From positions 4,650,001 to 4,714,000 of the forward strand of contig OY992838.1 in assembly GCA_963921425.1 (NCBI GenBank): a stretch of DNA of 64,000 nucleotides, written 5' to 3'. The DNA comes from Dryas octopetala. Its lineage: Eukaryota > Streptophyta > Magnoliopsida > Rosales > Rosaceae. The notes under the pieces are model-generated. The model saw only the letters and a list, made by a program, of their open reading frames with translations, ran no database searches and was not told the DNA's origin. Made by a program: the position numbers and the translations under genes. Within the stretch, counting starts at the first letter, position 1. Each line of letters starts with the position of its first letter. Positions 11,320 through 23,917 of this stretch are shown here, piece by piece.

Positions 11320-14300
11320 GTGTTACAATTTCATACAATAATTTTTTAAAATTCCAACTCCTCTAGTACCATCTAGTACATGTAAGCATAGCTAGCAATA
11401 GTTTGTGGGTGATCATTACAAACACACAATCCCTGTTCCCCACTAAAATCACTCTTACTCTTACCGCGCGGCCGTGAACAGTCTACATATTCTTCCGAAG
11501 CTGGTTCCTATCATTAAGCTGCAAATGTGCATGGTAGCTACATCAACCTAACACTTATTGGACATTAATTTTCCCCCTTAATATAATTTTCATCCTCTGA
11601 CTGAATAATTCATTAGGTGTACAGTATTTGATTTCTTTCACCCATACCGGTCAATTCCATCATAGCCTTACGAGTTAAGGTCAAGCAATGTGTTCCCCTT
11701 TACACGTACTAGTGTAACCTACATGCATGATTAAATAAAGCACCCATCGAATCGAAGTTGATTTGATTTGATTGGCACTAACGATCTTAACCATCCCACT
11801 ATTTCATTAATACCGAATTTGTGCTTACAACAAATGGAAAAGTAAAACAGCTAGCTATGGCTTTTCTAATAAACGCTCGATCAAATAAGCTAATTTCTTC
11901 AAAGAAAACAAACAGAAAGCAAATAAAGTACTACTACTGCTGCTAATCAAAATGCAATGCAGATGGCCTGGATGGTCGATTCGTCGTACATTTTAAGCAT
12001 GCTTGTGTCGTTATTGTGCATGCTGGCCTTCGCCCTACATTTGGGACACCTGCCCTAGCTTGTATTATTGATTATCCTACATAGTATCTTCCGTAAGATT
12101 TTCTCCCACGAATGACCAATGGGAATATATTAAACACACAACCCAACTCTGAAAAAGGCCCGGATGAATAAGATGACACGTGGAGTTGGCTGTACAGGTT
12201 GTACACCCATGCATGATAGCCACGTTGAAAGGGTTGCCAAACCGTTCCCTAAAAGACCAAACAAGATCAGAACATTATGGTTGAGACTTTGGAACGAGCT
12301 AGATTGCTAGTAATATTGTTCAGCATGTGACATGAACACTCTGATGAGTGAAATGACAGAGACCAATAGACCATGCATGGCCAACAGATTGATCAGTGCA
12401 GCCAGATTCTGAATTAAAGGCATATCGGTAATAGAGGCACTCGGTTTTGAATGTAAGAATTTGAGCGTGAGTCGTACATTTTATCATTATGTGATTTTTG
12501 AACAAAACTTTAGATTGAACTTAAGTGTTTTGTGAGTAATTTTACGGTTGTTTCAACTAGACTATCCAACAACTGCATACACATGTCATAATTAAGGAGG
12601 CATAATCACTATTAAACCTTTCTTCATATCAATTAATAACTAAAATAAGATCGAAAAATCCTTAAAAAAAATGAAAAACAGTTTGGCGCGTCTACTATTA
12701 ATATACCGCTCACTTCACTCCGTGGTTTTGATATAGACATGGTTTTCCGTGCACTTATTTGAGTGTCGGAGAATTCCTCTGTACTGCTTGCATGTTCAGA
12801 TAAATGTATAATCAAGCCAGAGCCTAGAGCTTCAACACGTGTCAGCTGGCACTCAGAGTTTGGACATGATAGAATAGGTACTGCGCGCTCACACGGTTCC
12901 CAAAAACGTGGGAATTTATATTACATTATGGATTTCATATAGAATTCAGAATTGCAATTCTTGAAACTATGGAATTATCAACATATCTTAATCAATTAGT
13001 TGGGGACAACATGAGACATGAGACACCATGGACATGGACAAAATGATACATTGTGGGCACATGGACATGAGACAGTGAGACATCATACATGGGAGTATAT
13101 ACATTGTTGTAGCTAATTTGATTTGAGTGTATGCATGTCAAGAAATTAAGTTGACACTAGTCACACACTACTGAAAGTACTATCCATGCCCATCCTCCAT
13201 TCCTGTTTGGAGAGGTTTTCATGCATGTTTATAAGGGCAGAGAGTATCTTTGGTGTGTCCTTTAAAATGATTGAAAACATATGTGTACTCACATATGGCC
13301 TACCCATGTGGTGTCCTTCAGGCTTCATCGTGCCCAATAATAGGTCGTTACCCCCACTTTGGCTGGTACTTGGTAGTTGCTACATTCGGTCAGCATAATT
13401 ATTAATTATATATGTCAATGAGATTCATTCAAAGTTTTCAACATTGTCATATTTCACTGCATGCAATAAAACTAAACTAAAGTATTTACACGTATAAATG
13501 ACTTTGAATTCCTTGCTATACTTGTTTTTTTATGATCTCCTTCATATTTATGAATTCATGAATATGTCACGTGGATCACACATATACCCCCAAACAAATG
13601 TGATAAAAATATTTTCTCTCCTCTATTCATATAGTTGAACCATAGAAATGAGGTCATCAATCCTTCATATACGCACATTACTAAGACCTAATATAATATT
13701 TAAGTAAATAAAAAATTTATAAAATTTGAGGAACCAAAACCGTTGTCTGTTTCACCTAGCCTTAATTAACGCCACCCCTGCCCTTAAATTTATGATACAC
13801 AAATGAAATCTGAATCCTACTCCTTTCAGCTGAATTCAAACTAGATAGCGACATCCAGGACAAATCCATGTATCCTATAAACGAAGGTCCTAGCTAGCTA
13901 GGGTGCAAAGCTTAATGGGTACAGCGATTACAGGGTGCCCTGAAAATCTTGATGGAGATTGGAGGAAGTGAGCGAGCCTCAATAGAGTAGGAGAAGAAGA
14001 CAAGGATATATCAATCCGATCTGGAAGGTTGGAGATATTAAGAATATTAAAAAGGATGGGCTGGATGCCACTATGGCTATTCATCCGTCCCCACCAACAT
14101 TATTCATTATTCCCTCCCCGACTCTCTTCTATTTGTCCTACAAATTAAGAATCTTGTATACAATCTTGGTGTATAATTGTCTAATTCGATCTTCATAAAT
14201 GGATATTTATTTGAACTTTTAATTTAATTTAATTAATATGGCGCCTAATTAAGCAGACTACACGTACGAAAATCTTCTATAGGTGACCCCTATACCTATG

Positions 14301-15034
14301 AAAATGGTAATGAATAGGTTAATGTAATAAGAGATCACATTTTGAGTGCCATGCATGCACGTGTGTAATAAGCTCACTTCTACCTTTCTCTAATAGAAAA
14401 TACCAGTGGATTCCTGGAAGTAATTAATTAAAGAAGGCGGTGGCCGAATTATTTCTTTCCAATATAATAAATGTTGATTTTCGTATCAGTTTTAACTTTG
14501 AAATCTTGCAAAAGATAAAATCTTCCAATTAAGATTCGATTGGATACTCTTTTAATAGTCTTAGGCTCTTAGCTAATTAGCTATAAGCCTATAACTAGCT
14601 AGAACATTTTCGAACACCTGGCAAATCCATCAAGGAACAAGAGTTTTGTCTTTGATCGCCTCCAATATTTCTAGAAATATCAAGAAAGCTTAATCAAGGC
14701 CTAGTTAAGCTACCATGTCGCTCGTGTTTGCATGCACCACATATTTTATTAGCTGTTTGACTAATAAAAAATTGACTTTTTGTACAATGTCGGTGGAAAA
14801 TGGAATTAAATTTAATTGTCTCGCCAAGTATTTTACCAAATTTTTTAATTTTACATTTTTTTGAGATACTAACTAAGCCTCCATTTGGATTGTGTCCATC
14901 ACTCCAAATCTACGATTTGTAGTTAATGTTTATAGCTAAATCGCTTGACGTACTATAATCTCAACATTAATGATGAAAATAGAAAATTGTAGTTTAATGG
15001 AAAGAAATACAAGAAATTACAAGGATTTTAACTG
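11320..15034. other. Long intergenic stretch without a supported gene
   Basis: No open frame here is long, spliced or recognisable. Bases 13009-13095 repeat 'acatgagaca' and 'catggacat' phrases in a loose tandem. The rest is AT-rich unique-looking sequence. Confidence 0.5.
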
Positions 15035-15039
15035 CTTCA

Positions 15040-15380
15040 TGAAGAAATCTAGGCATTCATTCCAAAACTAATTGATAATTGGGAGGAGTAGTCCAAACCC
15101 TTATAAGCCATTAGTAAGGCCCTCACATCTTTAATGTGAGATTTCTCTCAATACGCCCCCGCACGTGTGGGGTCATTTAAGCCTAACACATGGACAATTT
15201 ATATTGGGTGACGTGTGAGTACGTATGGCCGTTAGGCGCATCACGTGGATAACCTGCTCTGATACCATGAAGAAATCTAGGCATCTATCCCAAAACCAAT
15301 TGGCAATGGAAGGAGTAGCCTAAACCTTTATAAGCCACTAGTAAGGCCCTCACATCTTCAATGTGAGATTTCTCTCAACA
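15040..15380 (-). mobile_element. TRIM element 1 with CTTCA target duplication
   Basis: Two direct terminal repeats (15040-15153 and 15268-15380) enclose a 114-bp core. GCTCTGATACCA at 15256-15267 is the complement of a primer-binding site for initiator tRNA-Met (TGGTATCAGAGC), set directly against the repeat, so the element reads on the minus strand. A C-rich run (GCCCCCGC) next to the other repeat is the complement of a polypurine tract. CTTCA flanks the element (15035-15039 and 15381-15385). The size fits TRIM elements, which have no coding region. Confidence 0.88.
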
Positions 15381-15388
15381 CTTCATTG

Positions 15389-15699
15389 TGAAGGAATCTA
15401 GGCATCTATTCTAAAACCAATTGGTTATATGCCTCACATTTTCAATGTGAGATCTTTCTCTCAGCACACCCCCGTACGTGTGGCGTCACTCAAGTCTAAC
15501 ACATAGATAATTTATATTGGGTGACGTGAGAGCACGTGTGACCGTTAGGCTTACTACTTGAATAGCCTGCTCTGATACCATAAAGGAATCTAGGCATCCA
15601 TCCCAAAACCAACTGACTATAAAAGAAGTAGCCCAAACCCTTATTAACCACGTACTATGCAAGGCCTCACATTTTCAATGCGAGATCTTTTTCTCAATA
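15389..15699 (-). mobile_element. TRIM element 2 with CATTG target duplication
   Basis: Same family and orientation as element 1. Terminal repeats lie at 15389-15466 and 15581-15699, with the primer-binding site complement at 15569-15580. CATTG flanks it (15384-15388 and 15700-15704). Its left duplication overlaps the right duplication of element 1, so it was a separate insertion into almost the same spot. Confidence 0.85.
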
Positions 15700-15704
15700 C
15701 ATTG

Positions 15705-16640
15705 AACCTAATTTCAAATTTAGGACGTTATAGTTACAGTGAATGCAGTTATTTTAAATGCATTGTATTCAGTACTGTACGTGATGTTTTTTTCTATCCA
15801 ATGGAGCTCATGGTTAACATCCCAATCCCTTCTTAATTCTGAATCCTTCCACATAAACGGTCCCCTCTTCTGAGTTGGTATGCCCTGTGGCTGTACATGT
15901 CAATACACACAAACATGCCAATTAAATGCGCAATTTTACGAGGAAACAAGATGTACGTGGCAAAATATATAGACTGTTGAACCTTTAGTGAGTTTAGTTG
16001 CTATTGCTATTTTACTCTACAATTTTATAAATAGAGTAAGTTCATCAATTTGAATATATTGCTTGAGTATATCCAAGAAATTAAATCTAAAGGGAAGGTA
16101 AAAATTGAGTTTGAACAGAAAAATACCATACCAGGTAAAAATTGTCTGTGCCAGTAATAAATGTCCGTTTTAGATTTTGTTGTTGGAAATATTGGTATCC
16201 ATATTTGCCAAGAAAAAAAATATAATAAATTACTCTCAAGTCTAGTTTTTGAAAAAATTTTAAGTGAAAATTCAGCCAAATAAAAAATTAAGTCAAAACC
16301 TAAATTATTCGCGTGCGCGGGCCTAAACACCCAAAACAAGCTACCGAGCACTCAATACTCTTGTCGAGAGCTCGACAGATACATATGTAAATTTTAGGTT
16401 GCAAGGGCATATGTTTTAGGTGATAAATATATTTTTTTATGTTGCATATGCATGGATGAATAAATTGGGCTTATATTTAAATTTTGAGCCTACTAGACTT
16501 GGCTTATATCTCTTTTTCATTTTGGATTTCTATTTAAAGTAACCAAAAAAATATTGGTAGCCATACACCTAGGACACCAAATCGATCTTGGATTGACACT
16601 TGTCCCAATTTGTCTGGTCTCTGCTGCTTTCTCATATCTG
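15705..16640. other. Intergenic and distal promoter of CYP707A
   Basis: A 108-residue open frame on the minus strand (16025-16351) has no recognisable domain, so I do not call it a gene. The last few hundred bases are the likely promoter of the P450 gene. Confidence 0.45.
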
Positions 16641-16646
16641 GCTCTC

Positions 16647-16654
16647 TATATAAA
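16647..16654 (+). promoter_or_regulatory. TATA box of CYP707A
   Basis: TATATAAA lies 123 bp upstream of the start codon, followed by a CT-rich leader and a (GA)n tract just before the ATG. Spacing and context fit a plant core promoter. Confidence 0.7.
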
Positions 16655-16769
16655 CTAGTGCTTCCCTCCCCCCCTCTCGCAGTGACTCAATATTAGCAGC
16701 AAAGCTCATTCTCGATTTTACTACAAACTCACTAACACATTGCTCAGTACTAGGGAGAGAGAGAGAGAG

Positions 16770-19712
16770 ATGATTGCAATTTTCACATACGTTTTCATCT
16801 TTCTCCTAACAACCATACTCTCATATATTTTGATGAAAAGGGACAAGAGAGGAAAAGAACCCCAGAGAAGGGTTAAGCTCCCTCCAGGCTCATTAGGTTG
16901 GCCTTATATAGGAGAGACTCTCCAGCTCTATTCTCAAGACCCCAACACTTTCTTTTCTGGCAAACAGAAAAGGTTGGTCTCTCTCACTCGATCTCTCATT
17001 TTGTGTAGTTTCCTACATGAATCGAATTTAATGTGGTGGATATATACAGGTATGGAGAAATTTTTAAGACCCATATTCTTGGGTGTCCATGTGTGATGCT
17101 GGCAAGCCCGGAGGCTGCAAAGTTTGTGTTGGCTCAAGCTCACTTGTTCAAACCCACGTACCCCAAAAGCAAAGAGCGTCTGATTGGTCCGTCAGCACTG
17201 TTTTTTCACCAAGGGGACTACCACACTTGCCTGAGGAAGCTTGTTCAAGGCTCTCTCTCCCTTGGCATCATTCGAAATTTGGTGCCCCATATTGAAGCCA
17301 TAGCTAAATCTTCCTCACAGTCCTGGCTCACTGGCCAAGTCACCAACACCCTCCATGAAATGAAAAAGGTGAGTATATATTGAATAATCTTTAAAAAAGT
17401 TAAATTATTAAAAAGAGAAATTCAATGAGCATTTATGATCTTATCAGACATTTAATCCGTGGACAAATGCTAATTTTATATTATTTTTTGGAAAAACCTA
17501 TTGCGTCAAGTTGTGTTTATATTTTATACTTAAATGATAAAGTTAGTGGCCAAAAAAAAATGATAAAGTTAATTTTTTGACTGTGTACTTGTCATTGTAG
17601 TATTCTTTCGAGGTGGGTATAGTAGCAACTTTTGGGCAATTGCAAGGCCATTACAAAGAGGAGCTCAATAAGAACTACGTCATAGTGGACAAAGGCTACA
17701 ATTCCTTCCCCACAAACATCCCAGGAACACCATACAAAAAGGCTCTCTTGGTAAGTCAAAATTGGTCAAACATCAAACATTTTACATCCGAATTATGTGT
17801 TCGATAAACTAATTAATTAATAAATTGTTTTTAATTATAGGCAAGGAAGAGGCTAAGAGTGATTCTGGGTGACATTATTTCTGAAAGGAAAGAGAAGAGA
17901 CTACTTGAGAAGGACTTGCTGGGTTGCCTTTTGAACTCAAAAGATGAGAAAGGTGAAGTCTTGACTGATGACCAAATTGCTGACAACATTTTAGGAGTTC
18001 TTTTTGCTGCCCAAGACACCACAGCCAGTGTGATGACCTGGATTGTCAAGTACCTTCACGATGACCCCAAACTTCTAGAGGCTGTTAAGGTATGGACAAC
18101 ATAGCACAGCTACAACTAGTAGGAGGGTCTAGGAGAATTCACTTTTACAGTTTTACTTCAATATTTCTTGTCTTTATCTTTAATTATTAATATGGTAATT
18201 AATATGTACTTATTATTAACTGCTGAATTTGCAGGCAGAACAGAAGGCAATTTGGGAATTAAATGAACAAGGTAACAAAGCTTTGAGTTGGGCACAGACT
18301 AGAAACATGCCAATCAGTTACAAGGTGTGTAAATGCATGCACTGATGTCTGATAAGATAATGATTTACATATACTTACAAAATTTGTTTCTGCACACAAT
18401 TACTCCTGCAGAGAACTGGTTAATTTGTGCGACTCTCATTTTTCATGACCCACACTAATTCATTCATATCAAAAGAAACTAAATTTTGTTTTTGTCACAT
18501 GTACTTTGCCAACAAAGCATGGGGCATATATGATTTGATTTGTTGCTAGCTAAGTTGCTAACTACAGGAATAATGTACCTTTTCAGGTTGTGTTAGAGAG
18601 TTTAAGAATGGCCAGCATTATATCTTTTGCATTTAGAGAGGCAGTGGTTGATGTGGAATACAAAGGTGAATTTGATTAGAGGAATATACAGTCTTTTTAA
18701 CTCTTGTAATTGATAACCAATTGGTCCGATTCCTATTGGTTTAATGGTATTTCTTTCTATTTTGTGGAAGAGAATAAAAGATATATATCACAATCTCTAG
18801 TTTTAAGTAAGAAAGCGTACATTAATTTCTCCATCTAGGAAATGACCTGCATGTTGGTGTATGATTGGTGTTGGAACATGTGGCAGGGTACATGATTCCA
18901 AAAGGTTGGAAAGTGATGCCTTTGTTCAGGAACATTCATCACAATCCAGAATTTTTTCCCGATCCTCAGAAATTCGATCTTTCTAGATTCGAGGTATGTA
19001 GACTGTTGCTGTTGCTGTTCTCCCTCACCCCACGTACCCTTTTCCATTATACATTTTATTATTACTATATCTTATTTTAAAAAGATAAAAATATTAAAAA
19101 ATGTAAAGAAAGGAAAAGATTGAGCAACCCTGGCAGGCAATAAAACACTCCAAAAAAAATTAGTTATTACATATTTCCCTTCCATTTTGGTTTCTAAGGT
19201 TCATGAAATAAGTACTTATTGCTATCTCATGAAATTATTTGTTTGGAAGTGAAAGCATCTTGATGTTTTAACTCGTCTTTGATGCTTAACTATAGGTTGC
19301 ACCAAAGCCAAATACATTTATGCCATTTGGCAGTGGAGTGCATGCCTGTCCGGGAAATGAACTTGCCAAGCTAGAAATACTGGTTATGATGCACCATTTA
19401 GTCACCAACTTCAGGTATTTTATAAATTATGTTCAATTTTAGTACTCATCATCTGCCTTCTAACATTAGTGTCTGGATCTAATCCTATTCCAACTATTCA
19501 AAAGTGAAACATACTTTGTTCCTTTTTATCTTAATCATGTTTGAACCATGCCATATTTAGCTTAGTCTCTGCCAGAAATATAATTATTGATAAGAAGAAA
19601 ACTTTGGTGTTGTTGTTGCAGGTGGGAAGTAGTGGAACCCCAAAGTGGGGTTCAATATAGCCCATTCCCAGTGCCTCTGCATGGACTCCCAGTCAAGTTT
19701 TGGAAAGAATAG
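16770..19712 (+). CDS. CYP707A: Abscisic acid 8'-hydroxylase, cytochrome P450 CYP707A
   Basis: Nine exons: 16770-16972, 17050-17368, 17601-17750, 17841-18089, 18235-18324, 18587-18665, 18887-18993, 19296-19414 and 19622-19712, giving 468 residues. All introns are GT-AG. The enzyme hydroxylates ABA at C-8', the main ABA catabolic step, on the ER. An N-terminal anchor (about 3-22) is followed by [19 protein letters not shown]. Other marks are AAQDTT in the I helix (about 280-285), ESLR as ExxR (341-344), FDLSRF as the PERF-like motif, and the heme loop [11 protein letters not shown] with Cys417. The sequence is closer in memory to Arabidopsis CYP707A4 than to CYP707A1-3. It looks intact. Intron 2 carries a small poly(A) insertion. 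CYP707A genes are usually induced by ABA and rehydration, but no element was tested here. Confidence 0.95.
17546..17557 (+). mobile_element. GTGGCCAAAAAA micro-insertion in CYP707A intron 2
   Basis: The 12-bp insert lies between two copies of AAATGATAAAGTTA (17532-17545 and 17558-17571). Core TGGCCAA plus A's matches the inserts at 33797, 45944 and 49661. Confidence 0.55.
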
Positions 19713-20236
19713 CTAGCTAGGGAAGGGACTACTCATTATCATGAATTCATGATTGATAGCTGAATGCCATACCCTCCTCCCCAAATTGACTTTTTCATTT
19801 TTGGCTAGCTTCCTTTCATTTTTACTTGTCCCCCCTCCTTATATTATTTGGGAGTGGTAAGATGCCCTATTTTCCAACATTTTGATATGTTTATTAATCT
19901 CAAGTCGTACTTCTGCAGCATGCATTTAATTTTACCTATTACATTGATCTTTCACTTTGGATTGTTCTATGGTTTCTTGGCTTTGCAATTGAATTTGGAA
20001 TCACCTGTTGGAAAACAGAACTTAGGACACCACTTAATTGGAAATGTAAGGCAATGGTATTGTTAAACAGACGCAACCAAACCATATGAGATGTATAAGT
20101 CTCATCCAAAATCTGCCAAAATATACAATTTGCTAATTGAGAATGTAACACGCACAAGGGAGATCAATATATTAGTAAATTACAATCTGTATACTAAGCA
20201 AATTGGTCCAAATCACTCACCAGTATACGTATTAAT
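19713..20236. other. Convergent intergenic region
   Basis: It holds the 3' UTR of CYP707A and the 3' UTR of the minus-strand thioredoxin-like gene. No additional gene is seen. Confidence 0.5.
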
Positions 20237-21319
20237 TTACAGATTAAAGTCTGTAGATGCGTATTTACGAATGGCAGCAAGGATCCTCTCTTTGTCTCTG
20301 GTTGGGAATGCTTCCAATAGGATCCCGTCTTTATAGAAATGAAAGAGGGGCACCGTCTGCAATATTTCATTCCATCTTAAATTTAGAGCCAGAAGTAGGG
20401 AATACAAAGATAGATATAGAGTTGATCTGGATATCAAATGATGCAGAAACCAAATAGTTAGAAATTAAGATGATAGAAATGAAAGCAATTAGCTTATATA
20501 ATGTGCATATTGCAATCCAGTGTCATGAATTTAGCTGAACTTAAATGCAGAGAACAAATTTTTGAGCAAGAAAACCAAGTCAACAAGAGGTTTTATACAG
20601 CATCATTGCTCTATAATATAGTACAATCTGCTATATTTCCTGTGAAAACGCTCAATTAACATACAAGATTGGGAAGTTTTACCTTAATTCTAAGTCGTTC
20701 AGCAACCTCGGATTGTTCATCATATTCATCAATTACCTGCAGTAAATAGCCTTTTACAACTACATATTGAGTTGATAAAAGAAAGTTCAACATGCCCTTG
20801 TAATGGCCAAATAAGCAGAACTAGTATAATACTCACATTATGCTTTAAGAAGATTACTCCAGCATCTCCCTCTCCAGATCCCTTGCATAATTTTGAAAAA
20901 CCTTGCTCTATATACTTGCAGCTTCCACATGAAGTGCGATAAAAATCGACAACAACCAAAGCATGGTTTTCTTTGGCCATTTCAAGAATTTTGAAGAACT
21001 CCTCGTCGGTACTAAATTCTCTAACGCATTCAACTGGACAGAGATCATCATCCTCATCTGACAAATCTCCTTGGTTTCCACCAGCCGCTCTGACCTTTAA
21101 TAAAGGTCCAAATCTGTGGCTACATTTTAAAACTTCCAAACCTGCAATTTTAATGCTAGATGGAATTTTGGCCCTCATTAGACATAATCGAACATGTGTC
21201 CTCCCAGCAAGTGAGCAGAGAATTTCAGAGGGACTTCTTGAACCATGTTTTCTGTTCGGTTTTGTTCCAAAATTGAATGAGGCCTCGGCCTTGCTATAAA
21301 GAATATTCTGCCTTTGCAT
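20237..21319 (-). CDS. Thioredoxin-like protein, chloroplast, SCGSC active site
   Basis: Three exons on the minus strand: 21319-20837, 20736-20683 and 20356-20237, giving 218 residues. The fold is thioredoxin: ALVVVDFYRTSCGSCKYIEQGFSKLC, then VIFLKHNVIDEYDEQSEVAERLRI, then TVPLFHFYKDGILLEAF and a C-terminal helix DKERILAAIRKYAS. The dithiol is Cys131/Cys134 in SCGSC, where classical thioredoxins have WCGPC. Both cysteines remain, so redox activity is plausible. The first 100 residues are basic and Ser-rich, then acidic, like a plastid transit peptide and linker. It most resembles the plant 'thioredoxin-like 4, chloroplastic' group in memory. The ATG at 21319 is the best start; an in-frame upstream stretch to 21367 has an earlier ATG that would add 16 hydrophobic residues. 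Leader exons may lie further upstream. Confidence 0.85.
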
Positions 21320-22660
21320 TAGAACAAATAAAAAACCTCCAAAACAACAATGTATATACAGCTTCAAATGAATATTGACTACCCAGACAGTCCTTTGCAG
21401 GATGAGCTATTTAGTGGTCTTCGACATATTCTTTACTTTCCATCATATTCCAGTACTGGCTGAGTTGAAAAAACAGAAGCATCAGGCCTTTTTTGTTAGA
21501 AGATTACACTAAGTTTCAAAGCAGAATCCAAAATCAACCTATTAGTACTGTCTAATAACACAAAATACAGCCTTAAATTAGATATATGTATCACAGTGTG
21601 AAGTTTACTGTGATATGCAAATAACTACAGACTCTATTTTGAGCTCTAACACGTGATTAAAATCAGATGATAGTAAGTCCGCTCAAACAAAAAAGATATT
21701 TGAATACAAGTGAAGAGACAAGGAAAAACAGTTGCCTGGGAACCACATAATATTTTGCCTAAAACTTTCAAATGGCTCAACTGCTCAAAATTAAGCCAAT
21801 GATAGGGTAGCCCAATTTTCATTTTAATATTTAAATTATCAAACAGTTGGGGTATTCCATGAGTACATATATTATTATATTTGATAATTAATTCATCAAA
21901 ATCACTGACACACTACCTAATGAACTTGTTTATATCCATATTACATTGTAAATACAAGCCAAGAAAACTGTACCACCACTCACATTTACCATATGGCAAT
22001 TCCAAATGCAGAGAGAACCCAGTTGATTAAATCATACTCAGAATCTGACCAAATAAGAAAATGATTGTAACAAAGTCAGCATGTAGTCATGTACTATACG
22101 TATATACTCATGCTGCAGGTACATATAATTCAAAGTCGAATGCAGATGATGAACAAGACATGGAGTTTACCTCCGGCAGTTGATGGTGAGACGCGTGGCG
22201 TGCTTTGCCATATCTCAATTCTGAATATGCACGAATGAGAAGAGGACACGACACTTCCATATCGACTTTGCTGTGCATGCTCCTAGCCAACTCTAGTTGG
22301 GCTTTCAATGATGGGCCGAGACATATCTTTCTTTCTTCCAAATGGGCTGAGCCCATTTCGGTGTAATAATACGAACCACCTTCCAAAAATAATTCACAAA
22401 TTAAGTCAACCCGATCCACTTCAAAGTTCAAAGTGCCAGAAAGGGAAGGTGTTGGCATGCGTGCCGTGGTCCCTCATCTGATTTCTGCGCGGTTAGTTGG
22501 AGCCTGATCTATGACAATTAAATTGGGGCTAATTGACAAACCAACCAACCCCTTCTCATACGCTAGCAGTCTTAAAACGGCGTGTTCCGAGGCGGTTTGC
22601 ATTTCAATCTTTGTAGAATTGTAGAGAAAAGGGAGAGGCGAAGAGCGCGAGGAAGAAACA
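21320..22660. other. Divergent intergenic region between thioredoxin-like gene and SCP2
   Basis: It holds the promoters and leaders of both flanking genes. A 116-residue open frame on the minus strand (22108-22458) is not similar to anything I know and may be a leader exon of the thioredoxin-like gene or chance. Confidence 0.4.
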
Positions 22661-23124
22661 ATGGGTAACAGCAGTGATCAGCTGAAGTCGGAGGCCTTGC
22701 TGGAGCAGATGAAGGAGCACCTGGCCACCGACGCCGGCAAACAAATCACCAAGAAGGTCGGACTCGTCTACCAGATCAACATCGCGCCCAAGAAAATCGG
22801 ATTCAACGAGGTGGTTTACACCGTTGATCTCAAGAAGGGGGAGGTCAAGAAAGGTTAGGGTTTCTGATTTTTCTGGTTTTTCTGATTCGTTTGTGTTATG
22901 AAAGATGAGACCTTTACTGAAACTGAAGCCGAAATTCAGGGCCATATGAAGGAGGAAAGCCTGATGCGACCTTTTCGTTTAAAGATGATGATTTCGTGAA
23001 GGTTGCGTTGGGGAAGATGAACCCACAAATTGCTTTCATGAGGGGTGCAATGAAGATTAAGGGGAGTCTGAGTGCAGCCCAGAAATTTACTCCTGACATT
23101 TTCCCCAAGCCTTCCAAGATGTGA
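22661..23124 (+). CDS. SCP2: Sterol carrier protein 2 (SCP2), peroxisomal
   Basis: Two exons, 22661-22853 and 22940-23124, encode 125 residues, essentially the stand-alone plant SCP2. The SCP2 sterol/lipid-binding domain covers the whole protein: VYQINIAPKKIGFNEVVYTVDL, GGKPDATFSFKDDDFVKVALGKMNPQ, AFMRGAMKIKGSLSAAQKF. These proteins move lipids and fatty acyl-CoAs in peroxisomes. The C-terminus is SKM, a variant of the SKL peroxisomal signal. The start is the first ATG in a good context (GAAACAATGG). The intron is GT-AG and 86 bp. Confidence 0.95.
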
Positions 23125-23768
23125 CAACTTTTACTTGTTGTGAGCATGTGCCCCATTAATTTGCATTAGGGGCTTGCTTATTACTCTTATTTGCTTCAAA
23201 AATTAATTTCTCAAATACTAGTAGCTATGTAGCTTGAACTGGAAAAGTAGCTTTCCATTAAGCAAAACTAGAATTCAATTAAAGCTTTAAGCTTGTCTTT
23301 GGTAGTAGGACCATGCATCATTTATACTTGATCAATAAGTTGTTCCCATTAGAAGAAGGCTTCTTAATTATCTCTGGCACTGAGCTTGTTTTTATTTTGT
23401 TATCCATGTCCTTTCTGCTGTGCCCTTGTCCTGCCTGCTAGTTGCTGTATATTTTGCCTACAAATCTGCTTTCTGCTTAGTCTTAGTCTGAAGTTATAAC
23501 AGAACAGTAGGTGCAAAGCCCAACAAGGTATACAAACTAAGAAAGCCCACCCATAAAGATCGAGTCCCCCTCAAGGCTTTAATCCCACTCCAATTGTTGG
23601 TTTTATGCATGCTGCCTAACATTTTGAAAACTAATCGCACTTGGCCCTTTCCTAGGTGAGGAATCAGTCTTCCTAGACATTTGCTACTTTCATTTGCACT
23701 CGGACTAGTCTACTCTCTTAGAAAATTCTTACATATCGCATTGTCCCTTTTGATTTTCTACTCTCTGT
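23125..23768. other. SCP2 3' region
   Basis: It holds the 3' UTR of SCP2 and unique-looking sequence up to the duplicated block at 23769. No gene is seen. Confidence 0.5.
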
Positions 23769-23917
23769 AGACTTGGACAAGTCTACTCTCTTCGTTGTCC
23801 CCTTTTGATTTTTCTCTGCTCTGGAGCTCTCCAATCTCCATGCTGATCTTTCATTTGGTTCTATCCGATCCGCCGGTCATTTTTGACTGCTTCAATTTCT
23901 AGTACACATTTCTAAAA
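23769..23917. repeat. Copy A (left part) of the amylase upstream duplication
   Basis: The block matches 27310-27456 closely: 'ttggacaagtctactctctt', 'gatttttctctgctctg', 'tctatccgatccgcc', 'agtacacatttctaaaa'. Its continuation resumes at 26908 after the inserted element. See the finding on the paralogous empty site. Confidence 0.8.

Noticed and set aside
16025-16351. A 108-residue open frame on the minus strand
   Set aside because: No recognisable domain, no splice partners and AT-rich composition. It might be a transposon relic, but nothing supports that.
22108-22458. A 116-residue open frame upstream of the thioredoxin-like gene
   Set aside because: It does not resemble a transit peptide or known domain; it is more likely leader or promoter sequence.
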